Part shown: one piece after another, positions 1 to 8,014 of the stretch
Layout of the letters: each line of letters opens with the position of its first letter
How positions within the stretch are numbered: the first letter of the stretch is position 1
IMG/VR virus record: IMGVR_UViG_3300032092_000116
Coordinates: 1-35,908 of that record
Reading direction: 5' to 3' (one strand)
DNA: 35,908 nt
Source of the DNA: a virus
Made by a program: the position numbers and the translations under genes
The notes under the pieces: model-generated
Databases searched by the model: none
Seen by the model: only the letters and a program-made list of their open reading frames with translations
What the model was told of the DNA's origin: nothing

Positions 1-206
1 CCAATTGTGCTTTTTTCAGTCTCTGAGAACACTGCCTGCAATGGACGAACTTCAGACGTGTTGATATTGAAGTAGCAGTGGAACAAGAACTTGTTCCGTG
101 GTGCATACTCATATCCATTGGTGCGAAAGGTCTTGGAAGCGTGGGAGTAGTCTTTGAGACCTTGCCCACCAAAAAAGCCTTTGAGGAAATCCTGGCCAAA
201 AGCCAT
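1..206 (-). CDS. Tail-tube-like protein, N-terminal part (cut by window edge)
   Basis: The ATG lies at 206-204 and the frame stays open to base 1, so only the first 68 residues are visible. The protein begins MAFGQDFLKGFFGG and continues through a segment reading NKFLFHCYFNIN. That segment resembles the early beta-strand of gp19-type tail tube proteins (compare KYRFRVIFENFG in the neighbouring gp19). It starts 6 nt after the gp19 stop, with an AGGAT-like Shine-Dalgarno inside the end of gp19, so the two are very likely co-transcribed and translationally coupled. T4-like marine phages often carry an additional conserved gene next to gp19. Whether this is a second tube or tail-terminator subunit or another structural protein cannot be settled from 68 residues. 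Confidence 0.6.
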   Translation of the reverse strand, partial: MAFGQDFLKGFFGGQGLKDYSHASKTFRTNGYEYAPRNKFLFHCYFNINTSEVRPLQAVFSETEKSTI

Positions 207-212
207 AGTTGA

Positions 213-830
213 TTATCCTGTTACTACGTCGTTGACAGTTCTAGCAATTGTCGATCCAACCCCTGTGCCGTTGGGTGTTTGATTGGCGTTGTCGAACATA
301 ATGGTCATGGCAATTTGCACTGGTGTGCTTTCTGCGTAGGCCATGTTGCCATAGTCCACGCTTTTTAGATAGCAACCATACAATTCCCATGTTTCCAGCA
401 CAATCGGTGTGGCTGCGCCATTGCCGCCGTCGAGCACTTCGAAGCGTGTGGTAAACTTGTAGTCAATACCAGAAGCAGCCGAGGCCATTTCCAGAAAGTC
501 CATCTGCTTCTGTATCTGTTCGCCTACCAGTTTGCTGACAGCACCGGACGCATCATCACGTAGATTGCAAGAGACTTCGGCCCATTTGCCCTTGCCTGCT
601 AGATGCAATGTGCTGTTGTATATTTCAATTGGGATGTCATCGAACGTCATGGTAGGTCTTTTGAAGTCTATAACCTGCTTGGTCAATTCTGTTCGTGGTG
701 TACTGACACCAAAGTTTTCAAATATTACTCGGAAGCGATATTTGAGTTTGGGCATGAGCAAGCCTTGGTTGCTCGCGCTTTGATCGCTTGCCAAGGGCAC
801 TGTCATTCGTGTTAATGATGCAACGGCCAT
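213..830 (-). CDS. 19: Tail tube protein gp19
   Basis: This 205-aa protein fits the T4 gp19 family (T4 gp19 is 163 aa), which polymerises into the inner tube inside the contractile sheath. Family-like features are the KYRFRVIFENFG strand near residue 30, the central region with WAEVSCNLRDD, and the C-terminal WELYGCYLKSVDYGNM followed by VQIAMTIMFDNA, typical of tube and Hcp-like proteins near the end of the fold. An AGGAG Shine-Dalgarno precedes the ATG. Its position directly downstream of the sheath gene is the T4 order 18-19. A strong terminator separates it from gp18, so its mRNA is probably made separately from a weak GTAAATA late motif at 852-858. That arrangement would allow tube and sheath to be produced in different amounts. 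Confidence 0.9.
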   Translation of the reverse strand: MAVASLTRMTVPLASDQSASNQGLLMPKLKYRFRVIFENFGVSTPRTELTKQVIDFKRPTMTFDDIPIEIYNSTLHLAGKGKWAEVSCNLRDDASGAVSKLVGEQIQKQMDFLEMASAASGIDYKFTTRFEVLDGGNGAATPIVLETWELYGCYLKSVDYGNMAYAESTPVQIAMTIMFDNANQTPNGTGVGSTIARTVNDVVTG

Positions 831-851
831 ATTTGTAATCTCCTATGCAGT

Positions 852-858
852 TATTTAC
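852..858 (-). promoter_or_regulatory. Weak T4-type late promoter for gp19
   Basis: On the minus strand this reads GTAAATA, a partial match to the T4 late consensus TATAAATA. It lies about 20 nt upstream of the gp19 ATG and just downstream of the terminator after gp18, where a promoter is needed. The match is imperfect, so the call is tentative. Confidence 0.35.
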
Positions 859-871
859 CTCAGTTGAGGCC

Positions 872-900
872 AAAAAAAATGGGGTGTTGCCACCCCATTT
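872..900 (-). terminator. Rho-independent terminator after gp18
   Basis: Bases 877-886 and 891-900 form a perfect 10-bp stem (AAATGGGGTG with its complement) around a 4-nt loop. On the minus strand the stem runs into eight T residues (879-872). It lies 18 nt after the gp18 stop and before gp19. Confidence 0.9.
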
Positions 901-917
901 ACCAGTCTAACGATATG

Positions 918-3900
918 TTAAACAGTGGTTGCTGTGGCCACAGAGCCTGCAGCAATTTCGCCTGTGTTCTTGAGACGCAGAGGAATGTAGATAAATTCCA
1001 CAGATTTCACAGGTTCAATAGCAATGTCAACCCAGAGCTCATTGGCATCAATTCTGGCAGGTGTGTTGTTGGAATCATCACACACCACCAAGAAGTCATA
1101 GATACCACGCTTGGCCACCAGGTCAATACACAGGCTGTTGATAGCGTTGGATATTTCGTTTCTGGTGATCTGATCGTTGGGTTCAAACAAGAACTGCTTG
1201 CCAATTTCTTCCAATCTGCCACGCATGAATGCAACCAGTCGGGCCACATTGATACGATCCAGAGCACTGGCAGTACCATAAATGGTCTTGTTACCAAAGT
1301 TGGTAATACCAACACCAGGAATAAACGTGATTGGATTGATACGGTTCAAGTATTCAATGTCACGCAGTCCTTGATTATTACCAATGGTCACAAACTCTCC
1401 AGTTTGACTGTTGATGTAACCAATGGTGGCTGCATTGTCAATCACGCCGCGACGTGTGCCAGCAGGTGCCAACCATGGATAACTCACTTCGTCGCTGCGA
1501 ATTATTGTGCGTACCATCATGTGACTAGGTGCTGTCACAACTGTGCTTCCGCCCAGGTCTGTGGTCTGACAGCTGGGATAGAACACAGCAGCATATGGTG
1601 TGCTGGTGGTCAGGCCGTCGCCGGCAAATGTGCCAAGACCGCTGTTGTTTGTAGCCCAGGCAACCAGTTCAGTGCCACTGGCATCCAGGCGCATGGGAGT
1701 GTCACCAACCACAAAACAGGTGTTGTTGCGCTCATTGCTGAGAGCAGACATGTTGACAATCAATTCTGGGTATGCAGTACATGCCAAGAGATTGAACACC
1801 GCTTGTTCTTCACGAATTGTGATGCTGGTATCAATACCCGACTTGAGTGCTGCCACAACCAATGCACGTTGTGCCAGTCGGCCCATGTTGGGTGCTCCAT
1901 CTGCTCTGTTGCCAGATGCTGTGACCCAAGAATTGGTTACCAGAAGATCCCAGTAAGATGTTTGTGTAGCAGGATTCTGATTGGTGCCAGCTTGAATAGC
2001 CACATACAAAACTGCATTATACAACACCGCAGTGCCTACAGCATAGGCAGTGCTGTTGCTCCAGGTGCTGTAGCTGAAATCAGCAGCATTAAAATAGTCA
2101 ACCTGGAAGCTCTTGACATTGAAGCCGGAGCGACGTGTGTTGAACAACAACATGCCTGTGGGATACAGCGCAGAATCAGGTGCATCAACGTCTAGATAAT
2201 TGCTGGTCAACAGGCTCACAATCGTGGGCAAGGCACCTGTGATTGGATCCACAGTACCTGTGGGACTCCAACGAGCATCTGCAAACAACACACCATTTTC
2301 AGTGGTTTGGTCAGTGTTGTCAATCAGGACCCATTGATCCACACCTTCAACATTTTGCCAACGTTTGATCACAGGGTAAATTTCAAGATTGCTAGTATCA
2401 ATCCAGAGATCACCATACACCAACGCAGTGGCATCACTTTGTGTGGTAGGTGCTGTGGCAGAGATTTGTGGTCCTGCTGGATCGGTTAGAGAAAGATTAT
2501 CGCCACGAACGTCATTGGTTTCGTTTCGGTATCCAACCCATCCTGTTCCACTCTGAATCATGATATCAACTTGGCTGGTGGTAGAATAATACCAGTAACG
2601 GCCATCAGCTGGGTCTTGATCTGGTGCAGTTGGGCTGGCAGTGTAATCCAGTGCCTCCCATGCACTAAGCAACAGAGTAACTTCGTCGTCTACTACAGAA
2701 CTGCGGCAACCAGTGGTAGCAGTGGTAAAACCAGCGTTGCTCAAGGCAGTACCAGCACCCACATTGTCCAGCACAATTACGCCACCAATGCTTTGTGTAA
2801 ACACAATGGCACCAGTTGAATCTACTGCTGCACTCACACCAGGAACACCAGCAGAACTTACCGCAGTAATAAATGCCGCAGCAGTGGTTCCGCTAATGGT
2901 AGCAGTCACAGCAGTAGTCAGGCTGGTTGAATTTGCCACAGATGTTTGAATAGTAAATTGATTACCATTTGTAAATGTAGGTGTGGAGGTGCTGCCTGTT
3001 ATCACAGTGGCTCCTTGTGCCACACGCTCAAACACCTGCAGAGTGTAGGTGTTGTTGTAGGGATATGCCGCAACTCCACTGAGTTCTGGATTCACATTGT
3101 ATTGTGTGTATGTTGTGCCAACAGCAATATTTTTGCCGCCACCGGTGGGATCCAGTGTTGCATTGGCACTCTGGTCATTGGCATATACAGCAGCAGATTG
3201 TTGTACAAATGCACCTAGTGCAGTACTGTATTTTTTCACAACCATTGAGGTTCCAAGATTGCTGCTGGTAATCTTGTTCCAGACGCTGCCTGTGGGTCTA
3301 GGTTGATCGTCTGTGGTTCTCCAACGTGGCACAGTGAAGTTGGCACTTTGTTGCAGGGTAGGAGCATAATTGGCAACATTGGCAGTAATACCCAAGGTAG
3401 TCAGCAGCCCTGCGGTGGAACCTGTAGAGTTAACAACAACAATACCGTCGTCTGCTGTGGAATTGTCAGCAGTGGCACTGGCGTTAGCAAATAAACACAG
3501 TTTGTTGTCTATGACTGCTGAGTAAACACCCAGGATGTTGGCAGTATTGATAGCTGCACTAAGACCAGCAATATCATTGTTGGGAGAGACAGGAACAGCT
3601 ACACTTGAACCATTGATCACAATAGTATTGCTAGCTGTTAAATCAGCTGTCACAGCATTGGCACCTGTCAAGGTTGGCCAGCTCAGTTTCCAGTCATTGG
3701 ATCCAACCAGGACCCAGGTATTGTACAAGTCTGACAATTCGGTGGCAGTGGTTTGAGTTGTGGCTGCTGCACCATTTTTGTAGTATATAGGATTGGCTGT
3801 GTTGGTTGCAACCACAGCGTAATCGCCAATGCTGCCGTAATCTTGCGAAGGGACTCCGCTGGTGAGATCTGCGGTGCTGGTAATAACCAAGGGCACTTGA

Positions 3901-4373
3901 TTGCTAAATGCACCAGTGGTCAGATTCCATTCAAATGCGCCCCAGATGGTGTTGGCAGTGTCTAACCAGAATGTGCCATCATTGGGTTCACCTGTGGGAC
4001 GAACCAGACTGGCTGTGAGTTCTGACAAATCAATGTCCACACGTTGAACATACGCACGATTGGTGATACCCAAGGCAGAGTAAGCAGCCAACAAACCATA
4101 TTCGTTGAGCTCGTAACCATTGATTGGTGTGCCTGCTGTGGTTTTGTAGAAAAACGGATTGCCAAATGTAGCTGATAGATCACGTTGGCTAGTGACCAAA
4201 TAAACTTTATTTGCGTTGGCAGCTAGTGTGCCAGCTGCAACACCCACGCCAGAACCCGAAACTTTGTTTTGCGCCGTGGCGATCAACATGTAAGGTACTG
4301 AGTTTGTGGCTGCAGGAATGTAATTTGTTTCGTCAATTACAGTGACTTGAACTCCGGGTGATACTAGTGCCAT
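918..4373 (-). CDS. 18: Contractile tail sheath protein gp18, enlarged by insertions
   Basis: This 1151-aa protein has the two conserved ends of T4 gp18. The N-terminus is ALVSPGVQVTVIDETNY, and the C-terminal core (about residues 825-1151) includes NINVARLVAFM-like and IAIEPVKSVEFIYIPL segments that pack around the tube. T4 gp18 is 659 aa. The extra length lies between about residues 130 and 815 and is rich in Thr, Ser, Ala and Asn. It contains several short WxDT/WYYST-type modules (GTFWLDTANTIWG near 133, DGRYWYYSTTS near 590, GDLWIDTSNLEIY near 650). Near residues 766-811 a segment resembles a small chitin-binding/CBM5-12-like fold (AYAVGTAVLYNAVLYVA followed by a YW). The sheath core polymerises; the inserts should face outward. 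AAGGAG precedes the ATG and a GATAAATA late promoter lies at 4401-4408. Confidence 0.95.
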   Translation of the reverse strand: MALVSPGVQVTVIDETNYIPAATNSVPYMLIATAQNKVSGSGVGVAAGTLAANANKVYLVTSQRDLSATFGNPFFYKTTAGTPINGYELNEYGLLAAYSALGITNRAYVQRVDIDLSELTASLVRPTGEPNDGTFWLDTANTIWGAFEWNLTTGAFSNQVPLVITSTADLTSGVPSQDYGSIGDYAVVATNTANPIYYKNGAAATTQTTATELSDLYNTWVLVGSNDWKLSWPTLTGANAVTADLTASNTIVINGSSVAVPVSPNNDIAGLSAAINTANILGVYSAVIDNKLCLFANASATADNSTADDGIVVVNSTGSTAGLLTTLGITANVANYAPTLQQSANFTVPRWRTTDDQPRPTGSVWNKITSSNLGTSMVVKKYSTALGAFVQQSAAVYANDQSANATLDPTGGGKNIAVGTTYTQYNVNPELSGVAAYPYNNTYTLQVFERVAQGATVITGSTSTPTFTNGNQFTIQTSVANSTSLTTAVTATISGTTAAAFITAVSSAGVPGVSAAVDSTGAIVFTQSIGGVIVLDNVGAGTALSNAGFTTATTGCRSSVVDDEVTLLLSAWEALDYTASPTAPDQDPADGRYWYYSTTSQVDIMIQSGTGWVGYRNETNDVRGDNLSLTDPAGPQISATAPTTQSDATALVYGDLWIDTSNLEIYPVIKRWQNVEGVDQWVLIDNTDQTTENGVLFADARWSPTGTVDPITGALPTIVSLLTSNYLDVDAPDSALYPTGMLLFNTRRSGFNVKSFQVDYFNAADFSYSTWSNSTAYAVGTAVLYNAVLYVAIQAGTNQNPATQTSYWDLLVTNSWVTASGNRADGAPNMGRLAQRALVVAALKSGIDTSITIREEQAVFNLLACTAYPELIVNMSALSNERNNTCFVVGDTPMRLDASGTELVAWATNNSGLGTFAGDGLTTSTPYAAVFYPSCQTTDLGGSTVVTAPSHMMVRTIIRSDEVSYPWLAPAGTRRGVIDNAATIGYINSQTGEFVTIGNNQGLRDIEYLNRINPITFIPGVGITNFGNKTIYGTASALDRINVARLVAFMRGRLEEIGKQFLFEPNDQITRNEISNAINSLCIDLVAKRGIYDFLVVCDDSNNTPARIDANELWVDIAIEPVKSVEFIYIPLRLKNTGEIAAGSVATATTV

Positions 4374-4400
4374 TTTGGCTCCTTTAAAAACTTATGTAGA

Positions 4401-4408
4401 TATTTATC
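4401..4408 (-). promoter_or_regulatory. T4-type late promoter for gp18
   Basis: GATAAATA on the minus strand, a one-base mismatch to TATAAATA, lies 27 nt upstream of the gp18 ATG. That gives a leader of about 20 nt carrying an AAAGGAG Shine-Dalgarno. Confidence 0.75.
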
Positions 4409-4459
4409 GGATGATGACAAAACTAGTGGTGTTGCGTTGCCCTTTGCAAAGGTTCGCGT

Positions 4460-4467
4460 GATAAATA
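4460..4467 (+). promoter_or_regulatory. T4-type late promoter abutting the zinc-finger/HNH gene
   Basis: GATAAATA on the plus strand is followed by CCCC and then the ATG at 4472. In T4 late promoters transcription starts about 6 nt after the motif, so the transcript should begin at or next to the start codon. It is divergent from the gp18 promoter 52 bp away. Confidence 0.7.
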
Positions 4468-4471
4468 CCCC

Positions 4472-4816
4472 ATGAGACCCATATGTGCTGCTTGTAACCA
4501 ACGCTTGGTGGCTGTGAACTACACCCGCAATGATGTTGTACACTATCGAACCAAATGCGATCATTGTATTAGAAGAAATAAAAAAGTAAAATCGCCCGAA
4601 GCCCTGTGGAAGAAGGCAGGCTACAAGAAAAAAGCCACATGCGATAGATGTGGCTTTAGATCACGATACGCTGGCCAGTTGCTGGTGTGTCACATGGACG
4701 GAAACATGCGCAATGTGTCTTTGAACAATTTACGCACAGTTTGTTTGAACTGCATGGAGGAAGTAAGGCGGCTGGATATACCTTGGGTTCCCAACCAGCT
4801 TCAGGCTGATCGTTGA
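4472..4816 (+). CDS. Zinc-ribbon / HNH-like small protein
   Basis: This 114-aa protein has four CxxC pairs: C5/C8, C29/C32, C57/C60 and C91/C94. The C-terminal half reads CDRCGF then CHMDGN, N86 and CLNC. This is the layout of a degenerate HNH/His-Me finger nuclease held by two zinc knuckles (H74, D76, N78, N86). The N-terminal half looks like a second zinc ribbon. Small proteins of this type are common in T4-like marine phages, but their biological role is not known to me; a nuclease or DNA-binding role is inferred. No Shine-Dalgarno is visible, and the late promoter sits 4 nt before the ATG. The 3' end overlaps the dNMP kinase gene by 16 nt in convergent orientation. The coding region also hosts a terminator for the opposite strand (4628-4657). 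Confidence 0.8.
   Translation: MRPICAACNQRLVAVNYTRNDVVHYRTKCDHCIRRNKKVKSPEALWKKAGYKKKATCDRCGFRSRYAGQLLVCHMDGNMRNVSLNNLRTVCLNCMEEVRRLDIPWVPNQLQADR
4628..4657 (-). terminator. Terminator for the exonuclease-dNMP kinase transcript, inside the opposing HNH-like gene
   Basis: Bases 4631-4640 and 4648-4657 form a perfect 10-bp stem (AAAGCCACAT and its complement) with a 7-nt loop. On the minus strand the stem runs into six T residues (4633-4628). It lies about 145 nt beyond the dNMP kinase stop. The same bases encode the Lys-Lys-Ala-Thr-Cys-Asp-Arg-Cys zinc knuckle of the gene on the plus strand. Confidence 0.65.
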
Positions 4817-5445
4817 GTTACCAGCTGCTGCACCTGCTCATACAGGTGATCTAGTGTGGAATTGTTGTCCAGCACAGCATCAAACTTGGTGCCTGCCCAG
4901 GCATATTCGCTGGCATGAATTTTACTGCGTTCCAGCTTGCCTTTGCTAATGCTCCAGTTAGAGTTGCCGTCAGGTCCGTGATTTACGCTTACTGCTGCAT
5001 CATACCACACAGGTTCCGGTCCACGGGTCACACGCACCACGATGCCTCCTGCTGCCTTGATTGACTTGATTTCGTTAGGGAAGCGGCAATCACTGATCAC
5101 AATATCGTCTGTGGAGTTACGCAGTTTGTTTTCCAAACTGGCAATCCAGATATCGTCGTGAAACCCTTGACGGCAAACTTCTGTGCCCCAATATTGCAGC
5201 ACCCAACGTGGAGTTAGTTTGGGCAGTTTTAAACGTTCTGCCCACCAAGGATCAATTTGATCCCGCCATTCACGGGCTTGTTTTGTGCGGCCTTCTAGCA
5301 GTTCTCTATTCCATCCAAACACATGGCTCACAGCGTCCTTGAGTGTGTTGGCAAAACTTTCTCTACGAAACTGATGTATGTTCACAAGATAATCTGCAAT
5401 GGTATCTTTACCGCTACCTATAAATCCCACAACTCCTATGATCAT
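4801..5445 (-). CDS. 1: Deoxynucleoside monophosphate kinase (T4 gp1-like)
   Basis: This 214-aa protein should phosphorylate dNMPs to dNDPs for phage DNA synthesis, as T4 gp1 does. The N-terminus carries a P-loop, GFIGSGKDT (residues 7-15), directly after a hydrophobic beta-strand. Family-like features follow: SFANTLKDAV (substrate-binding/LID region), a WVLQYWGTEVCR segment, and DIVISDCRFPNE, which resembles the Walker-B/DxRFxNE motif of dNMP kinases. The length is close to T4 gp1 (241 aa). The ATG overlaps the exonuclease stop by 4 nt (5442-5445), which implies translational coupling. The pair is driven by a sigma70-like promoter at 5970-5998, consistent with early expression. The 3' end converges on and overlaps the zinc-finger gene. 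Confidence 0.9.
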   Translation of the reverse strand: MIIGVVGFIGSGKDTIADYLVNIHQFRRESFANTLKDAVSHVFGWNRELLEGRTKQAREWRDQIDPWWAERLKLPKLTPRWVLQYWGTEVCRQGFHDDIWIASLENKLRNSTDDIVISDCRFPNEIKSIKAAGGIVVRVTRGPEPVWYDAAVSVNHGPDGNSNWSISKGKLERSKIHASEYAWAGTKFDAVLDNNSTLDHLYEQVQQLVTQRSA

Positions 5446-5963
5446 TTTAGTTCCTTTACGTCAAGATGTTTTAGTGTACGTTGTAACATACTAATCTGTC
5501 TACGGCAATCTTCCAGTGAGTGGTGTGTTGTAGGCGGGATTGGCTGGTCGGGCCACAAACTAAACACTGTTCTTGAGTCCCTAACCTGAAAATATTTCCA
5601 GGGCAAAGGCTTGCAATAACTCTTGTAGGCATGCTCAAGAATGTTCATGTCATATGTGGGACCTTGACTCCAGATCAGTTTTGAGTGCCAGATCATTTTG
5701 GCCAATTCGTCTAGTGCCTGGTCCAGGGGAATACGGTCTTGTTCGTTGAACGCTTCTTCGCGGGCATGGTCGGGTTGAGTAGCCCACCATGCAATTGTGC
5801 CGTCATCGATAGCACGATTTTCCTGACTTTCTAAAGTGACTCTGGCATAGTAATGTTTGTCGTACCAGCCCGTGCCAAACGGATCAAACGTTTGAGCGGC
5901 AATAGTAAGAATGGTTGTGTCCGGTCCTGTTGCTAGGCCTTCAAGGTCAATCATAAGGTGCAT
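5442..5963 (-). CDS. dexA: DexA / RNase T-like DEDDh 3'-5' exonuclease
   Basis: This 173-aa protein starts with a hydrophobic strand carrying DLE (D6, E8), the DxE of exonuclease motif I. Motif II is TYDMNIL (D105), and motif III is HHSLEDC (H147 or H148, and D152). This is the DEDDh arrangement of RNase T and of T4 DexA (227 aa). The likely activity is 3'-5' degradation of single-stranded DNA or RNA. It is the promoter-proximal gene of a two-gene unit with dNMP kinase, so a role in nucleotide recycling from host DNA is plausible. The predicted sigma70 transcription start falls on or next to the A of this ATG, and there is no Shine-Dalgarno. A second in-frame ATG at 5954 is possible but also lacks one. 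Confidence 0.8.
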   Translation of the reverse strand: MHLMIDLEGLATGPDTTILTIAAQTFDPFGTGWYDKHYYARVTLESQENRAIDDGTIAWWATQPDHAREEAFNEQDRIPLDQALDELAKMIWHSKLIWSQGPTYDMNILEHAYKSYCKPLPWKYFQVRDSRTVFSLWPDQPIPPTTHHSLEDCRRQISMLQRTLKHLDVKELK

Positions 5964-5969
5964 TTAATG

Positions 5970-5998
5970 ATTGTAACAGAACTGCAATAGTTTGTCGA
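5970..5998 (-). promoter_or_regulatory. Sigma70-type (early) promoter for exonuclease-dNMP kinase
   Basis: On the minus strand TCGACA (5998-5993) and TACAAT (5975-5970) are separated by exactly 17 bp. Each hexamer matches the consensus at 5 of 6 positions. The start site predicted about 7 nt downstream coincides with the ATG at 5963. A host RNA polymerase promoter fits early expression of nucleotide-metabolism genes. Confidence 0.65.
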
Positions 5999-6005
5999 GT
6001 GGTGT

Positions 6006-6776
6006 TTAGCCGATAACGAATGTTAATGGTTGAGAAGCATCCACATACAGTTTGAGCTCTTCGATGCACTTGTCCATTTGTGCCTGTGCTTCGGCTTTCA
6101 TTGCTGCACCATTAAGAGTGCCGCCGCCTTGTGGTCCAGCAATACTTCCAAACTTTTCACGGGCTTCACCAATGATCATTTTGCTGGCCGCCACCATGTA
6201 GTCCTTGATCCATTGTTGGATCTGGAAGTCGCCCAGCAACTGAATTTCGGGCTTGAGATTGTAGGTCCACAACAGGACCACTTCGCCATAACCGGTTGGG
6301 CTGCGGATAAGTTGCAGTTTTTTGGTAACCGGATTCCAGGTGTAGTTTATAAAGCCGCCAAACATTCGAGCTGCCAATTCCACATACTGGGTATAGAAAT
6401 CGTAGGTGGCCAAGCCGCCTGATTGGTTGAAGTTGATCAGATACACATTCATCTGTGCCTGACTAAACGGATCAAAATTGGAACCTGTTGGGCCCGAGGC
6501 AATACCAAAACTGCGTCGGAAAATCTGTCTAACACTCTGCACTTCTTGTGGCAAGGTATAGATGTTCTGCTGATTCACCAACTGCATAAAGCTGTAGCTT
6601 TCTTCGTAGGCATTGTTGGCCCGTTGGCGATAGGTGCCAACGGTTCTTTGATACGCTGCTTCCAAGTGAGCAGGATCAAGTTCAAGGTCAATGATTTGAT
6701 GGCCCAGTTGTAGGCGTACATACTCAAAGAGATTGGTTTTTAGAGTGATTAAATCAATAGGTTGTTGTTCGACCAT
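6006..6776 (-). CDS. 13: Neck / head-completion protein, gp13-like
   Basis: This 256-aa protein resembles the gp13-like neck/structural proteins of T4-like marine phages. It has an N-terminal helical segment with LDPAHLEAAYQRTVGTYRQR, a middle part with YLINF and GGLATYDFYTQYVE, a beta-hairpin around NPVTKKLQLIRSPT, and a C-terminus reading GPQGGGTLNG then PLTFVIG. Proteins of this group sit at the portal-tail junction and help close filled heads. The next structural genes (gp14-like, gp15) lie just across an oppositely oriented gene, which supports a neck role. A CTAAATA late motif and a GGAG Shine-Dalgarno precede the ATG. I am confident it is a conserved virion/neck protein, less so of the gp13 equivalence. 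Confidence 0.6.
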   Translation of the reverse strand: MVEQQPIDLITLKTNLFEYVRLQLGHQIIDLELDPAHLEAAYQRTVGTYRQRANNAYEESYSFMQLVNQQNIYTLPQEVQSVRQIFRRSFGIASGPTGSNFDPFSQAQMNVYLINFNQSGGLATYDFYTQYVELAARMFGGFINYTWNPVTKKLQLIRSPTGYGEVVLLWTYNLKPEIQLLGDFQIQQWIKDYMVAASKMIIGEAREKFGSIAGPQGGGTLNGAAMKAEAQAQMDKCIEELKLYVDASQPLTFVIG

Positions 6777-6794
6777 TAGGGGCTCCGTGCCCTA

Positions 6795-6801
6795 TATTTA
6801 G
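6795..6801 (-). promoter_or_regulatory. T4-type late promoter for gp13-like gene
   Basis: CTAAATA on the minus strand gives a predicted leader of about 13 nt containing CGGAG before the ATG at 6776. Confidence 0.55.
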
Positions 6802-6805
6802 TCTT

Positions 6806-7957
6806 TTACCATGCCTTCAGTATAACCAGGTTCTCAGTTCCACGTCCGTTAAACTGTGTCTCTGTGGTGGTTAGATCTTTGTAGATCTTTCTAGCAGCGG
6901 GCTTGCCAGCTGCCTGCATGGCCCGCACAATGTCAGTGGGTTTGCGCACAGTTTTCTGCATGCTTTCTGCGGTGCTAAAACCAATGATGCTGTTGCTCTT
7001 GATAGTAAACGTGCCCACATGCGAGTCTGCTAGCACATGGATCAGTTTGCGCTTTTTGCTGTCATACAGCCAGGCTTCGCTCTTGTCCACCAGGTTTGCA
7101 GGAGCAAGCCCTTTGATTTTGAGGTCCACAATTTCGGCCTGGAACTTGAACTTGGCTGCACGTTTTTCTGGACTGATGGCCTTGGCCTTGCGTGGCTTGC
7201 GGTCAACTTTCTTGATCTGCACGTATGCACCGCAGTCATTGATCACTGCTTCGCAGAACTTCACAATACCACGCATTTGAATCTTGGTGAAGTTGCTGTA
7301 GCCTTCTGCTAGTTGGGCATCCTTGCCCCCAATTACAGTTTCAAATTCTACAAGTTTGCGTTTCCAATCCACAGCAATTTCGTTCACCATCTGTGGTGCT
7401 ACATTTTTGCCACGGATAATGGTAATGGGCTTGATGTCTGCGCTCATCTTGGCACCGGACACCACAAAGTCATCAAACAATCCTTCTAGTTCTCCTGCAC
7501 ATTCACTAAGTTTTTCTCGCAGTCGATCCTGGATTGTTTGGCGAGCCGGGGCTGTGTCTGTCTTTTCCACCTCTACTTGTTGAGTGGTGCCCAGGGTTTC
7601 TGCCAACATATTGTCCAAGCGTATCTGTTCTGCTTCGGTCAAGTCCAGTCCCACCTGGCTCATTCTGCACATCCAGCCTGTGGTTAGTCTCAGTGCAGAA
7701 TCAGGAACACCTCGAAGCAGTCGCACATCATTTTTGCGTCCGTGAGTTTCCAAATAGCTCACTACCATGTCTCTGGCATCCTTTTTGCCATAAAAGTAAT
7801 TGTACCAGCTAAAAGCCTTGGTCAACTGACTTATTCTATCATAAATGGGCTGTACCCGCCAGGTGGGTTCATCACCCATGAATTTGGTATCGGCGCTGCG
7901 TGGGTTTAACGGGCGCACAGTGGCGCGAACTGGTTGAGCAGTGGCAGTGGTTTTCAT
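6806..7957 (-). CDS. Conserved phage protein of unknown function (383 aa)
   Basis: I place the start at the ATG at 7957. It has an AAGGAG Shine-Dalgarno 4 nt upstream and lies downstream of a near-consensus sigma70 promoter; the ATG at 8017 lies upstream of that promoter. The protein has no signal peptide or membrane segment. The N-terminal half carries TKAFSWYNYFYGKKDARDMV and QDRLREKLSECAGELEGLFDDF. The middle is basic (KKVDRKPRKAKAISPEKRAAK), and the C-terminus has LYDSKKRKLIHVLADSHVGTF and KTVRKPTDIV. It reminds me of a conserved hypothetical protein of T4-like marine phages, but I know no function. The basic patch suggests contact with nucleic acid, which is only a guess. Early expression is likely from the promoter type, unlike its late structural neighbours. 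Confidence 0.8.
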   Translation of the reverse strand: MKTTATAQPVRATVRPLNPRSADTKFMGDEPTWRVQPIYDRISQLTKAFSWYNYFYGKKDARDMVVSYLETHGRKNDVRLLRGVPDSALRLTTGWMCRMSQVGLDLTEAEQIRLDNMLAETLGTTQQVEVEKTDTAPARQTIQDRLREKLSECAGELEGLFDDFVVSGAKMSADIKPITIIRGKNVAPQMVNEIAVDWKRKLVEFETVIGGKDAQLAEGYSNFTKIQMRGIVKFCEAVINDCGAYVQIKKVDRKPRKAKAISPEKRAAKFKFQAEIVDLKIKGLAPANLVDKSEAWLYDSKKRKLIHVLADSHVGTFTIKSNSIIGFSTAESMQKTVRKPTDIVRAMQAAGKPAARKIYKDLTTTETQFNGRGTENLVILKAW

Positions 7958-7979
7958 GGTACTCCTTACTAATGCAGTA

Positions 7980-8008
7980 ATTATAACACAAACAGGATTA
8001 TTGGTCAA
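7980..8008 (-). promoter_or_regulatory. Near-consensus sigma70 (early) promoter
   Basis: On the minus strand TTGACC (8008-8003) and TATAAT (7985-7980) are separated by exactly 17 bp: 5/6 and 6/6 matches. The start codon at 7957 follows with a good Shine-Dalgarno. An inverted repeat GGTCA-AC-TGACC (8003-8014) overlaps the -35 element and lies next to the divergent late promoter, a possible regulator site. Confidence 0.8.
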
Positions 8009-8014
8009 CTGACC

